Source: Streptomyces hygroscopicus subsp. hygroscopicus
GTDB lineage: Bacteria > Actinomycetota > Actinomycetes > Streptomycetales > Streptomycetaceae
Direction: 5' to 3'
NCBI RefSeq assembly: GCF_001553455.1
Contig: NZ_BBOX01000180.1
Location: 1-52,462, forward strand
DNA: 52,462 bases
Shown: positions 32,918-41,705 of the stretch, piece by piece
How positions within the stretch are numbered: position 1 is the stretch's first letter
How the letters are laid out: each line of letters starts with the position of its first letter
Translations under genes and position numbers: made by a program
Notes under the pieces: generated by a model
Database searches by the model: none
What the model was told of the DNA's origin: nothing
The model's input: only the letters and a program-made list of their open reading frames with translations

Positions 32918-34210
32918 ATGCAGGTCGAAGAACTTCTCAAGCCGTTCCCGATCAAGGAATCCCACCCCTTCCCGCGGGCGCTGATGGGCCCGGGAGCCCA
33001 CGAGCTGATCGGTCCCGAGGCCAGGAAACTCGGGTTCAGGCGCACACTGGTGATGACCACGGGGCTGCGGGGCAGCGACACCGTTCACAAGATCGTCGAG
33101 TCGATGAAGTACCACGGCCTGGAAGTCGTGGTGTACGACAAGGTCGAGTCCAACCCCAAGGACTACAACGTCATGGACGCCGTGGCGCTGTACCAGGAGA
33201 ACACGTGCGACTCCTTCGTCTCCATCGGCGGCGGCTCCTCGCACGACGCGTGCAAGGGCGCCCGCATCTCGGTGGCCCACGACGGCCGCACCGTCAACGA
33301 CTTCGAGGGCTTCAACAAGTCCGAGAACCCCGAGAACCCGCCGCATATCGCGGTGTCGACGACGGCGGGCACGGGCTCGGAGACATCGTGGGCGTACGTC
33401 GTCACCGACACCACCACCGATCCCGACAACCCCCACAAGTACGTCGCCTTCGACGATGCCTCGGTGGCCTCCCTCGCCATCGACGACCCGACGCTGTACT
33501 ACGACTGCCCGCTCGACTACACCGCGCAGTGCGGTTTCGACGTGCTGGCGCACGCCTCCGAGCCCTATGTCTCCCGGCTCGACTTCCAGCCGTCGCTGGG
33601 CAACGCCCTGCACGCCGTCCGGCTGACGGCCCGCCACCTGCGGCAGGCGGTGTGGAACGGCCAGGACCTGGCCGGGCGCGAGGGCATGATGTACGCGCAG
33701 TACATCGCGGCACAGGCGTTCAACTCCGGTGGCCTGGGCATCATCCATTCCATCTCGCACGCGGTCAGCGCGTTCTACGACACGCACCACGGGCTCAACA
33801 ACGCCATCGCGCTGCCCCGGGTGTGGGCGTTCAACATGCCGGCGCGGTACGAGCGGTTCGCGGACATCGCCGAGGCGATGGGCGTGGACACGCACGGCAT
33901 GACGAAGGTCCAGGCGGCCGAGGCGGCCCTGGCCGCGGGCATCCGGCTGCTGCGCGACGTCGGTATCCCGGAGAAGTTCACCGATGTCCACCAGGACTCG
34001 TACGCGAAGAACCGGCTCGGTCAGGGCCCGACCAGGTACTACCAGCAGTCCGACGTGATCAAGGGCGACGCCGCCGACGTCGACCGCATCACACACCACG
34101 TCCTCGGTGACGCCTGCACCCCGGGCAACGCCAAGGAGTGCACGTTCGACACCGTCCGGCCCGTCGTGGAGCACTGCATGAACGGCGACCTGGACGATCT
34201 GCTCGGCTGA
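32918..34210 (+). CDS. mno: NDMA-dependent methanol/alcohol dehydrogenase (mycofactocin-using)
   Basis: Group III iron-type alcohol dehydrogenase that keeps NAD(H) bound and passes electrons to mycofactocin (assayed with the dye NDMA); oxidises methanol, ethanol and other short alcohols in relatives. 430 aa from the ATG at 32918, with AGAGGAAAG upstream. The start MQVEELLKPFPIKE, nucleotide motif IGGGSSHDACKG (GGGS at 104-107) and metal region FDVLAHASEPYVS plus GIIHSISHAVSAFYDTHHGLNN closely match actinobacterial NDMA-methanol dehydrogenases. First of four plus-strand genes ending in mftM, divergent from mftA. Confidence 0.95.
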   Translation: MQVEELLKPFPIKESHPFPRALMGPGAHELIGPEARKLGFRRTLVMTTGLRGSDTVHKIVESMKYHGLEVVVYDKVESNPKDYNVMDAVALYQENTCDSFVSIGGGSSHDACKGARISVAHDGRTVNDFEGFNKSENPENPPHIAVSTTAGTGSETSWAYVVTDTTTDPDNPHKYVAFDDASVASLAIDDPTLYYDCPLDYTAQCGFDVLAHASEPYVSRLDFQPSLGNALHAVRLTARHLRQAVWNGQDLAGREGMMYAQYIAAQAFNSGGLGIIHSISHAVSAFYDTHHGLNNAIALPRVWAFNMPARYERFADIAEAMGVDTHGMTKVQAAEAALAAGIRLLRDVGIPEKFTDVHQDSYAKNRLGQGPTRYYQQSDVIKGDAADVDRITHHVLGDACTPGNAKECTFDTVRPVVEHCMNGDLDDLLG

Positions 34211-34325
34211 TCCGCTTCCGTCGAGCGCTCCCGGACCGGGGCGGGGGACGGACGACCCTCACCGTCCCCCGCCCCGCCGCCCCTCCCCGTCTCCCCCTGC
34301 CTCTCCTCGCCCCGACGGAGGACCC

Positions 34326-35543
34326 GTGCCCGCCACACCCGCCCATCCCGCCGAGTTCACCTCGGTCGAGGACGTCACCGAACGCTTCGCCGCCCACGGC
34401 TACATCGCCGACCGCCGGCTCGCCACGACCGTGTTCCTGCTGACCAGGCTCGACAAGCCGGTGCTGCTGGAGGGGCCGGCCGGCGTCGGCAAGACCGAGC
34501 TGGCCAAAACACTCGCCGCCACCACGGGACGCAGGCTGCTGCGCCTGCAGTGCTACGAGGGCCAGGACGAGAGCCGCGCCCTGTACGAGTGGGACTACGG
34601 CAAGCAGCTGCTGTACACGCAGATGCTGCGGGACAAGATCGGCGAGCTGACCGCCGGCGCCCCCGATCTGGTCTCGGCCGTCCGGAGGATCGAGGAGCAG
34701 GACAGCGTGTTCTTCTCGGACCGGTTCCTCGCGCCGCGCCCGCTGCTGGAGGCGGTCCGCGGCGAGGAGCCCTCGGTGCTGCTGATCGACGAGGTCGACC
34801 GGGCCGACGAGGCGCTGGAGGCCGTACTCCTGGAGTGCCTCGCCGAGTACCAGGTATCGGTCCCCGAGATCGGCACGTACACCGCGAAGACTCCGCCGTA
34901 CATCGTCCTGACCTCCAACAACTCCCGCGATCTGTCCGCCGCGCTCAAGCGCCGCTGCCTGCATCTCTCCCTCGGCTACCCCGATGCCGAGCGCGAGCTG
35001 GAGATCCTGCGCTCCAAGGACACCGGGCTGCCCGAAGCCACCGCCCGCCATCTGGTCGAGGTGGTGCGGGGTCTGCGCGAGCTGCGGCTGCGCAAGAATC
35101 CCAGCATCTCCGAAACGGTCGACTGGGCCCGCACCCTGGCCGTGCTGGGGGTCGAGGAGCTCGGTCCCGAGGTGCTCGCCGACACCGTCAACGTCGTCCT
35201 CAAGTACGAGCGCGACCTGGGCCGCGCCCTGGACGTCCTGCCACGCCTCGTCGACCCCAACCGCACGCTTCCCGAGCCGGGGCACCACCACGACGGCCAC
35301 GGCCACCCTCACCACCACCACGACGACCACGACCACGACGACCGTCACCACCACGACCGTCACCACCACGACGACCGTCACGAGGCGGACGGGCGCGCGC
35401 TCAGGACGGCCATGGACCGGCAGGGCCGTCACGACAAGGGCTACTACGGCGCGCCGGGCCCCGGCCCCACGCGCCGCACCGCACCCGGTGCCGGCCAGGG
35501 TGCCCGCGCCTTCGCCGCCATGGCCCGCCGCCGCGCGGTCTGA
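34326..35543 (+). CDS. MoxR-type AAA+ ATPase with histidine-rich tail
   Basis: A 405-aa AAA+ chaperone-like ATPase. The GTG at 34326 has GGAGG 4 nt before it. Walker A GPAGVGKTE (about residue 50), Walker B VLLIDEVDRAD, sensor 1 LTSNNSRDLS and the arginine region LKRRCLH are present, as in MoxR/CoxD ATPases. The unusual feature is residues 319-352: 18 His in 34 positions mixed with Asp and Gly, a probable metal-binding segment. It follows mno by 115 nt and precedes a VWA gene by 20 nt. MoxR-VWA pairs insert metals or activate metalloenzymes, so Mno is the likely client; inference. Confidence 0.88.
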   Translation: MPATPAHPAEFTSVEDVTERFAAHGYIADRRLATTVFLLTRLDKPVLLEGPAGVGKTELAKTLAATTGRRLLRLQCYEGQDESRALYEWDYGKQLLYTQMLRDKIGELTAGAPDLVSAVRRIEEQDSVFFSDRFLAPRPLLEAVRGEEPSVLLIDEVDRADEALEAVLLECLAEYQVSVPEIGTYTAKTPPYIVLTSNNSRDLSAALKRRCLHLSLGYPDAERELEILRSKDTGLPEATARHLVEVVRGLRELRLRKNPSISETVDWARTLAVLGVEELGPEVLADTVNVVLKYERDLGRALDVLPRLVDPNRTLPEPGHHHDGHGHPHHHHDDHDHDDRHHHDRHHHDDRHEADGRALRTAMDRQGRHDKGYYGAPGPGPTRRTAPGAGQGARAFAAMARRRAV

Positions 35544-35563
35544 CACGGACCACAGGAGGCGGA

Positions 35564-37093
35564 ATGGAAACCGGTGTGCACCGATTCGTCCGGGTACTGC
35601 GGCTGTTCGGGCTGCGGGTGTCCGTGTCGGAGGCCATGGACGCCATGCGCGCGGCCTCCCAGCCCGGGGTGCTCGGCGGGCGCGAAACGCTGTGTGAGGC
35701 CCTGCGCATGACGCTGGTGAAGGACCGCCGCGACGACGAGCTGTTCGACGAGCTGTTCGCCGCGTTCTTCTCGCTGCGTCCGGTGACCGACGCGGCCGAT
35801 GGACACGGTCACGGCCACGAGCACGACGGCCTGGCGGACACCGGCGACCTGCGGTCGTACACCGTCTCCGACGAGCCGTCCGAGACCCCGCAGCAGGGAC
35901 ACAGCCACGGCGAGCCGGACGACATCCGCGACCTGTTCGACCAGCAGGACCTGGCCCAGCGGTACAACCTCCACCAGGAGGCCAACAAGCTCGACCTGGC
36001 CTCGATGACCGACGAGATCGTGCTGTCCGAGGACGGCGGCACCGGCGCCGCCGGCGCCCCGTCCGTCCAGCTGGAAACCGAACGGCTGCACGGCGCCGGT
36101 ATCCCCGGGCAGCTGGCGGTCGCGGCCGGACGCCCGATCGACACCACACTGACCGTCGCCCAGCAGGACGCCCTGCTGGGCCTCGCGCACGGCTCCGACC
36201 GGTTCGACGAACCCGAACGCGGGCCGGTCCGGCAGCAGTCGGCAGGCGTCGTGGACAACCTGCCCGAGTTGCTGAAACGCCACCTGGACCGCCTCGCCCG
36301 ACTCCGGTCCGTGGCAGTGGAATCCGCGCAGATCGCCGCCCGCGCTCGCGCGGAAACCGTCGACGAGGACGAACGCGCCCAACTGGAGGAGGCCCTTCGC
36401 CGGATCGGCCGCTCCCTGCACGGCGCCCCGACCAGCCGCCGGCGCGAGACCCCGCGCGGGCACGTCCACGCGGGCCGCACCATGCGCCGCAACATGCGCT
36501 ACGACGGCGTACCGTTCCGGCCGGTCACCGTCACCCGGGCCGAGGACCGGCCCCGCCTGGTGATCCTGACCGACGTCTCGCTGTCGGTGCGGGCCACCGC
36601 CCGCTTCACCCTGCACCTGGCGCACGGGCTGCAGTCGCTGTTCGGGCAGGTCCGTTCCTTCGCCTTCGTCGACGAACCGACCGAGATCACCGAGCTGTTC
36701 AGCGCGCACCCCCTGGAACGGGCGCTGGGCCTGGTCTTCGACGGCCTCCCGGCCGGCGGCCTGCTCGATGTGGACGCGAACTCCGACTACGGCCGGACGT
36801 TCGAGCTGTTGCTCGCGGAGCACGCCCCCGCCTTGGGCCGCCGCACCACCCTGCTGGTCCTGGGCGACGGACGCGGCAATGGCACCCCCCCTGGGCTGTC
36901 CGCCTTCGAGGAAATCACCCGCAGGGTGCGGGAGACGATCTGGCTGACCCCCGAACCCCGGTTCTCCTGGGGCCTGGGCGCCTGCGACCTGCCGCGCTAT
37001 GCCGAGTACTGCGACCGTGTCCAGATCGTCGCCGACCTCGCAGGTCTGGAGCGGACCGCTCACCGCATGGCCACGGAGGTGACCGGACGATGA
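35564..37093 (+). CDS. CoxE-like VWA domain protein
   Basis: A 509-aa partner of the preceding MoxR ATPase. The ATG at 35564 has CAGGAGGCGGA upstream. Residues ~1-75 are a helical region (RVLRLFGLRVSVSEAMDA). Two small His clusters follow, DGHGHGHEHDG and QQGHSHGEPDD. The C-terminal VWA domain (about 320-500) has an intact MIDAS motif VILTDVSLSV, an LVLGDGRGNG strand and late Trp/Tyr-rich segments, as in CoxE. No signal peptide or membrane segment. Probably acts with the ATPase on the dehydrogenase. Confidence 0.88.
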   Translation: METGVHRFVRVLRLFGLRVSVSEAMDAMRAASQPGVLGGRETLCEALRMTLVKDRRDDELFDELFAAFFSLRPVTDAADGHGHGHEHDGLADTGDLRSYTVSDEPSETPQQGHSHGEPDDIRDLFDQQDLAQRYNLHQEANKLDLASMTDEIVLSEDGGTGAAGAPSVQLETERLHGAGIPGQLAVAAGRPIDTTLTVAQQDALLGLAHGSDRFDEPERGPVRQQSAGVVDNLPELLKRHLDRLARLRSVAVESAQIAARARAETVDEDERAQLEEALRRIGRSLHGAPTSRRRETPRGHVHAGRTMRRNMRYDGVPFRPVTVTRAEDRPRLVILTDVSLSVRATARFTLHLAHGLQSLFGQVRSFAFVDEPTEITELFSAHPLERALGLVFDGLPAGGLLDVDANSDYGRTFELLLAEHAPALGRRTTLLVLGDGRGNGTPPGLSAFEEITRRVRETIWLTPEPRFSWGLGACDLPRYAEYCDRVQIVADLAGLERTAHRMATEVTGR

Positions 37094-37127
37094 ACACGGA
37101 CCCGCGCAGGCGCCGGGGGGCGTCTTC

Positions 37128-38093
37128 ATGAGCGTCACCGGCCTCCGGAGCGCCATCGCCGCGCGCCGCATCGACCCCTTGGCACCGTGCCCGAACGGCG
37201 CGTACGCCGACCATCTGGTCCGAGTGATCCGCGACAGCCCCCGGACCGGCGACGCCACACCCCGGCCGATCGTCCGCACCGAACACTTCACCCTGCGCCG
37301 CCGCGGCCGCCGCGTCGAGCTGGGCCACTCGCTGCGCCCCAAGCAGCTGGACAACGACCTGGCCGGCCTGCTCGCCGAGGAGTTGTTCGCCCCCGGCTGG
37401 CTGTCGGGCAACGACATCTTCGAGCGGGTCTTCACCGGGGTCGTGCGCTCCTGCGTGGACGGAGCGCTGCCCGCCTGGACCACGTTCTACGACAACACAC
37501 TGGCCCGCATCCGGGAGTGCTGGCGGACTCCGAAGCCGGCCGGTCACTCGTCGATCGCGGGGTTCGCTCCCGTCTACCGCCACACGCTGGACCTCATCGT
37601 CCCGGGCACGGTCCTGGACATGGGCTCCTGCTTCGGCTTCCTGCCCCTGCTGCTCGCCGAGCGGGGCGAGACGGGGGTCCGCCCGGACCGAGCCCGGGAA
37701 AGGCGCCCGCACTCGGTGATCGCGTCGGACCTGGCACAGGGCACCATGCGGCTGCTGGACACCGTGGCCCGCGCACGGGGTCTCCCCCTGGACACGCTGG
37801 TCTGCGACGCGGCGCGGGTGCCCCTGCCGGACGGTTCGGTGGACGTCGTCACCGTCATCCACGTCCTGGAGCACCTCGAGCCCCGACACGGCGACGCCCT
37901 CGTGACGGAGGCCCTGCGCCTCGCCCGGCAGCGCGTGGTGGTGGCCGTGCCGTACGAGGACGAGCCCACGGCCGCGTACGGGCATGTGCGGTGTTTCGAC
38001 CCCGGCCGGCTCGCGGCGCTGGGCCGCCGCACCGGCCACCGCTTCTCCGTCGCCTCCTGCCACGGCGGCTGGCTGGTCCTCGACGTGAGCTGA
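37128..38093 (+). CDS. mftM: SAM-dependent methyltransferase, probable mycofactocin-glycan methyltransferase
   Basis: Class I methyltransferase, 321 aa. SAM motif I is GTVLDMGSCFGFLPLLLA, motif II region SVIASDLAQGTMRLL, and VDVVTVIHVLEHLEPRHGDALV follows. The N-terminal ~140 residues (LRPKQLDNDLAGLLAEELFAPGWLSGNDIFERVF) are outside the usual fold. In Mycobacterium a methyltransferase near the methanol dehydrogenase locus, MftM, 2-O-methylates a glucose of mycofactocin; this gene's place in the mno operon and length fit that. The symbol is given on context and recall; a profile search should confirm. The ATG at 37128 lies behind a GGGGGG site. Confidence 0.75.
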   Translation: MSVTGLRSAIAARRIDPLAPCPNGAYADHLVRVIRDSPRTGDATPRPIVRTEHFTLRRRGRRVELGHSLRPKQLDNDLAGLLAEELFAPGWLSGNDIFERVFTGVVRSCVDGALPAWTTFYDNTLARIRECWRTPKPAGHSSIAGFAPVYRHTLDLIVPGTVLDMGSCFGFLPLLLAERGETGVRPDRARERRPHSVIASDLAQGTMRLLDTVARARGLPLDTLVCDAARVPLPDGSVDVVTVIHVLEHLEPRHGDALVTEALRLARQRVVVAVPYEDEPTAAYGHVRCFDPGRLAALGRRTGHRFSVASCHGGWLVLDVS

Positions 38094-38113
38094 CCCGGGC
38101 CCTGCCCGGTCAA

Positions 38114-38149
38114 GGGGGCCGGGACCGGCCCGGACCGGTTCCGGCCCCC
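38114..38149. terminator. bidirectional terminator between mftM and the response regulator gene
   Basis: Arms GGGGGCCGGGACCGG (38114-38128) and CCGGTTCCGGCCCCC (38135-38149) pair at 14 of 15 positions around a 6-nt loop. It sits between two convergent genes. Confidence 0.85.
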
Positions 38150-38161
38150 TCCTTGCCCGTC

Positions 38162-38827
38162 TCAGATCACGCCCAGCTTGCTGGCCTCGTAGACCACTTC
38201 CGCGCGGCTGCCCGCCTCCGTCTTTCGCATGATGTTGCGCACATGGAACTTCACCGTGGTCTCGGATATGTACAGCTCCGCGCCGATCGCCCGGTTGCTC
38301 AGCCCGTGGGCGAGCAGCCGCACCACCTTGAGCTCCCGTTCGGTGAACTTCGGCCGGTCCGGCTGCACGCGCATCGACCGCACCATCGCCGCCGCCGCGT
38401 GCGAGTCGAAGGCACTCTCGTTACGGGCGACCGCGCGGATGGAGCGCAGCAGCTCGGTGGTGTCCACGTCCTTGACGACGTATCCGCGCGCACCGTGCTG
38501 GATCGCCTCCACCACCAGGGAGTCGTCGAGGAACGTGGTGAGCACCAGCACCGCCAGGCCCGGGTGCCGCTGGGTGAGCCGGGCGCACAGGTCCAGGCCC
38601 TCGGTGTCGGCGGCCGTGGACAGTTTCAGGTCGAGCAGCACGATCGACGGGCCGGTCCGCTCGATGACGGCTGCCGCCTCGGTGGCCGTGCTCGCCTCCC
38701 CGACCACCTCCAGGTCGTCCTCTCGCTCCAGAATCGTCCTCAGGCCCTGCCGGACGATCGCGTGGTCGTCCACCAGGACGATCCGCTGGACCTGTGTGGG
38801 CACCGTGGCTCGCTGTTCAGTGGTCAT
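38162..38827 (-). CDS. mnoR: LuxR/NarL-family response regulator (MnoR-like)
   Basis: A 221-aa DNA-binding response regulator. Receiver: acidic pair at VDDHAIVRQG, phosphoacceptor Asp66 in IVLLDLKLS, Thr in VLTTFLDD and Lys in YVVKDVD. The C-terminal LuxR-type HTH is LTERELKVVRLLAHGLSNRAI split over helices, ending in TVKFHVRNIMRKT. Overlaps the kinase gene by 11 nt. A related pair in Mycobacterium smegmatis, MnoSR, controls the methanol dehydrogenase gene; the same job here is likely, with mftA and mno as targets. Confidence 0.82.
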   Translation of the reverse strand: MTTEQRATVPTQVQRIVLVDDHAIVRQGLRTILEREDDLEVVGEASTATEAAAVIERTGPSIVLLDLKLSTAADTEGLDLCARLTQRHPGLAVLVLTTFLDDSLVVEAIQHGARGYVVKDVDTTELLRSIRAVARNESAFDSHAAAAMVRSMRVQPDRPKFTERELKVVRLLAHGLSNRAIGAELYISETTVKFHVRNIMRKTEAGSRAEVVYEASKLGVI

Positions 38828-40193
38828 CCACTGCCTCCTGAGAATGGTTCGCCGGCAGCGGGATGTCGACCCGCAGCAGCACGCCGCCCATGCCCGACCG
38901 GCGGATGGACAGTCTGCCGCCGAGCTGCTCCGCTCTGGCGACCATGTTCGCCAGTCCCCGGTGCCGGCCGGCCAGATCGGTGGCCCTGGACAGCCGCAGC
39001 GCCCGGCGCAGTTGGGCCGGATCGCCGCAGCCGTCGTCGGACACGGTCAGCACGAGGGCCTCGGACAGATACCGCAGCCGCACCCGGGCCCGCCCGGCCT
39101 TGCCGTGCGTGGCGGAGTTGAACAGGGCCTCTCCGGTCATCCGCAGGACCGACTGCTCCGCCTCCGGCGGCAACGGCACCGGGGTGCCCGTCACCTGTAC
39201 CCGCACATCGAGATCCGTGGTCAGATGGACCGTCGACAGGTGCTCCAGCATCACCGGGAGGGGCCCGGTGGGCTCCTGCGACGTGTGCTGGAGGGCGTAG
39301 ATCGCGGCGCGCAGCCGCTCCACGGCCTGCCGGTTGAGGTCTTTGGCGCCGACCAGCCGCTCGGCGATGTCCGCGGCCGGTCCGCCCAGCGCCTCCAGCT
39401 CCGCCCGGCACACCTCGACGGTCATCCCCGCGCTGAGGACGTACTGGGAGACGCTGTCGTGCAGTTCGCGGGCGATGCGGCGCCGCTCGTCGTCGAGCGC
39501 CTGTCGTTGCAGCACGTCCAGCAGCCGTGCCTGTGTCTCGGCCAGCTCGGCGCTGCGCGCGGCCAGGTCCCGGGCCTGCCTCTCGGCCGCCTCGGACAAC
39601 TCCTCCGCCCGCCCCCGCAGGGTGGTCGCCGCGTGGAACAGAAAGGTGTGGTGCAGCGCCACCGCGGCCTGGTTGGCCAGCACCCGCAGGATCGCCAGAT
39701 CGGTGTCGGCCACCTCGACACCGGGGCCGGGCACCGCCGCGATCCCGCCGACCGGCTCGTCGTCGAGGGTCATCGGCGCACGTACCCAGTCCCGGCCCCG
39801 GTCCGGTGTGCCGGCCTCCCAGGGGCGGCTGCGCAGCACGACCAGATGCTCCCGCACCTCGGCGGGCATCCGGGTCTCGTTGTCGATCAGCACGTCGTCG
39901 GCGTAGAGCAGGAACCGCGGGCGGGCCGCGCGCAACGCCCCGTCCGCGACCGCCAGCAGCAGCCAGCGGGCCTGCAGGTGCTCGGCCGCCGTCCGTACGA
40001 CCGCCTCGACCAGGGCACGCGGGCCCTCCGCGGTGCGCACCAGGGCCCGGGAGATCCCGTCGAGCGCCTCCACCGTCCGCTCCAGCCGCTCGGCCGAGCG
40101 GACGTACGCCGGGTAGAACGACCGCTTACCGGACCGCAGTCCGGTGAGCACCCCCAGGTCGGCGTCCTGGGAGGACCTTTCGGGGAGGCTCAC
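38817..40193 (-). CDS. mnoS: soluble GAF sensor histidine kinase (MnoS-like)
   Basis: A 458-aa kinase from the GTG at 40193, chosen because it clears the upstream dehydrogenase gene and has GAGG upstream; longer starts would overlap that gene. Residues ~40-190 form a GAF-type sensor, a coiled-coil helix (ARDLAARSAELAETQARLLDVL) follows, then HisKA_3 with the phospho-His245 in RRRIARELHDSVSQYV, and an HATPase domain with NSATHGKA and VSDDGCGDP. No transmembrane segment is visible, so it should sense an intracellular signal such as an alcohol, aldehyde or redox state. Cognate regulator is the next gene. Confidence 0.85.
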   Translation of the reverse strand: MSLPERSSQDADLGVLTGLRSGKRSFYPAYVRSAERLERTVEALDGISRALVRTAEGPRALVEAVVRTAAEHLQARWLLLAVADGALRAARPRFLLYADDVLIDNETRMPAEVREHLVVLRSRPWEAGTPDRGRDWVRAPMTLDDEPVGGIAAVPGPGVEVADTDLAILRVLANQAAVALHHTFLFHAATTLRGRAEELSEAAERQARDLAARSAELAETQARLLDVLQRQALDDERRRIARELHDSVSQYVLSAGMTVEVCRAELEALGGPAADIAERLVGAKDLNRQAVERLRAAIYALQHTSQEPTGPLPVMLEHLSTVHLTTDLDVRVQVTGTPVPLPPEAEQSVLRMTGEALFNSATHGKAGRARVRLRYLSEALVLTVSDDGCGDPAQLRRALRLSRATDLAGRHRGLANMVARAEQLGGRLSIRRSGMGGVLLRVDIPLPANHSQEAVDDH

Positions 40194-40203
40194 TCGGATC
40201 GCC

Positions 40204-41478
40204 TCACAGGGCTTCGCGGAACAGTTGCTCGACGTCCCGCAGGCCGACATCCCGGGGATTGGTGGCCATGCAGGCGTCCTTCAACGTGGTGCGGGCCAGC
40301 ACGGGCACGTCGCCTCCGGCGACCCCCAGGCTCGCCAGACTCTTCGGAACGCCGAGGTCGTCCGCGAGCGCGCGCACCAGGTCCGCGAGCTGCCCGGCCA
40401 CCTCGCGCGGGGGAACACCGGCGGTCGGCAGGCCGGCCGCCGCGCCCAGCGCCACGAACCGTTCCGGCCACGCCTCGGCGTTGAACCGGATGACATGGGG
40501 CAGCAGGACGCCGTTGACCACGCCGTGCGGGGCGTCCAGCAGTCCGCCGACCTGGTGGCTCATGGCATGGGTCGCGCCCAGGATCGCGTTGGTGAAGGCC
40601 ATGCCGGCCTCCAGGGCGGCCTGGGCCATGGCCAGCCGGGCGGCGACGTTCTTCGGCTGTACCTGGGTCCGTATCAGGTTGCCGGTGATCAGCTTCACCG
40701 CGTAGAGGGCGTGGTTGTCCGTCAGGGGGTTGTGCGCCCGGGACACGAACGCCTCGATGGCGTGGGTCAGGGCGTCCAGACCGGTCGCCGCGTTGAGCCA
40801 CTCCGGCATGGTGGTCAGCAGACGCGGATCGATCACCGAGATGTCCGGAACCAGCGTGCGGCTGACGATACTGATCTTGATGTGCTGGGTGGTGTCGGTG
40901 ACGATGGCGAACTGTGACACGTCCGCCCCGGTGCCGGACGTGGACGGCACCATCACGGTCGGCGGGATGGGCTGCACGACCTGGTCCACACCCGCGTAGT
41001 CGAGAATGTGCCCGCCGTTGCCGGACAGGATGGCCACGCCCTTGGCGGCATCGATGACCGAGCCACCGCCCACCCCGACGATCACGTCGCAGCCGCTCTC
41101 CGCATACCGCTCGAAGGCGGCCTGGACCTCGTGGTCCTTGGGGTTGGGAGTGAGGCCGGACCAGACGACGGGCCGCAAGCCCACCCGCCGCAGATGTCCG
41201 ACCGCCTCGTCCGTCCAGCCGGCCTCGATCAGTCCGGGGTCGGTGACCAGAAACGGGCGGCGGCTGCCGAGACGCTGCGTACAGTGCCCCAGCTCAGCGA
41301 GCGATCCGGGCCCGAATACGATCTCGGGAACGTGGAACTTGGCCAGCCGGGTGGTCCGGGGCGCCACATCGGTGTTCGTCTCCTGGGGCCCCAGCAGCTC
41401 ACCGTGGCGCTCGGCCGTGCTCCAATCGGCGCTGCAATCACTGTTGCCGACCCTCACAGCGCTGGACGCGAGCGACAT
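40204..41478 (-). CDS. iron-containing alcohol dehydrogenase
   Basis: A 424-aa group III alcohol dehydrogenase distinct from mno. The nucleotide motif is IVGVGGGSVIDAAKG; STSGTGADVSQFAI follows; metal ligands are in GLDALTHAIEAF and GATHAMSHQVGGLLDAPHG. A ~45-residue N-terminal extension precedes the catalytic start (LAKFHVPEIVFGPG). The ATG at 41478 has CTGGGAGGCAG upstream. First gene of the unit leading to the kinase and regulator, 10 nt before mnoS. Relatives use NAD and act on ethanol, 1,3-propanediol or lactaldehyde; whether this one also needs mycofactocin is open. Confidence 0.9.
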   Translation of the reverse strand: MSLASSAVRVGNSDCSADWSTAERHGELLGPQETNTDVAPRTTRLAKFHVPEIVFGPGSLAELGHCTQRLGSRRPFLVTDPGLIEAGWTDEAVGHLRRVGLRPVVWSGLTPNPKDHEVQAAFERYAESGCDVIVGVGGGSVIDAAKGVAILSGNGGHILDYAGVDQVVQPIPPTVMVPSTSGTGADVSQFAIVTDTTQHIKISIVSRTLVPDISVIDPRLLTTMPEWLNAATGLDALTHAIEAFVSRAHNPLTDNHALYAVKLITGNLIRTQVQPKNVAARLAMAQAALEAGMAFTNAILGATHAMSHQVGGLLDAPHGVVNGVLLPHVIRFNAEAWPERFVALGAAAGLPTAGVPPREVAGQLADLVRALADDLGVPKSLASLGVAGGDVPVLARTTLKDACMATNPRDVGLRDVEQLFREAL

Positions 41479-41600
41479 ACTGCCTCCCAGGGACGCTCCA
41501 ACCCCAACGCAGACTCCATGTGAACCCTAACACTCGACGGCCCCATAACACTCTCGTCGGACAAGAAGGCCAAGGTAGGCGCGGCTGTCCGGGCAGGGCA

Positions 41601-41619
41601 CCTGTCCGTCGGCACAGGG
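41601..41619. promoter_or_regulatory. inverted repeat site 3 upstream of the second dehydrogenase
   Basis: CCTGTCC, 5-nt spacer, then CACAGGG, lying in the 227-nt divergent gap between the Fe-type dehydrogenase and the GAF regulator. The left arm and the CAGGG of the right arm match sites 1 and 2 between mftA and mno; the first two bases of the right arm do not. A further GGGCAGGGC lies at 41591-41599. Confidence 0.4.
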
Positions 41620-41705
41620 AAAACCGTCCGACCGGAGAGGTGCGCCGACGGAGTTCTCGCGGAGAATATGCCGACAGTCCCCGTTCGACGACAGGGGAAA
41701 CACCC

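Noticed and set aside
34326..37093. MoxR/VWA genes as parts of a PQQ methanol dehydrogenase system
   Set aside because: No PQQ dehydrogenase, cytochrome cL or pqq gene is present; the neighbouring enzyme is the iron-type, mycofactocin-using class.
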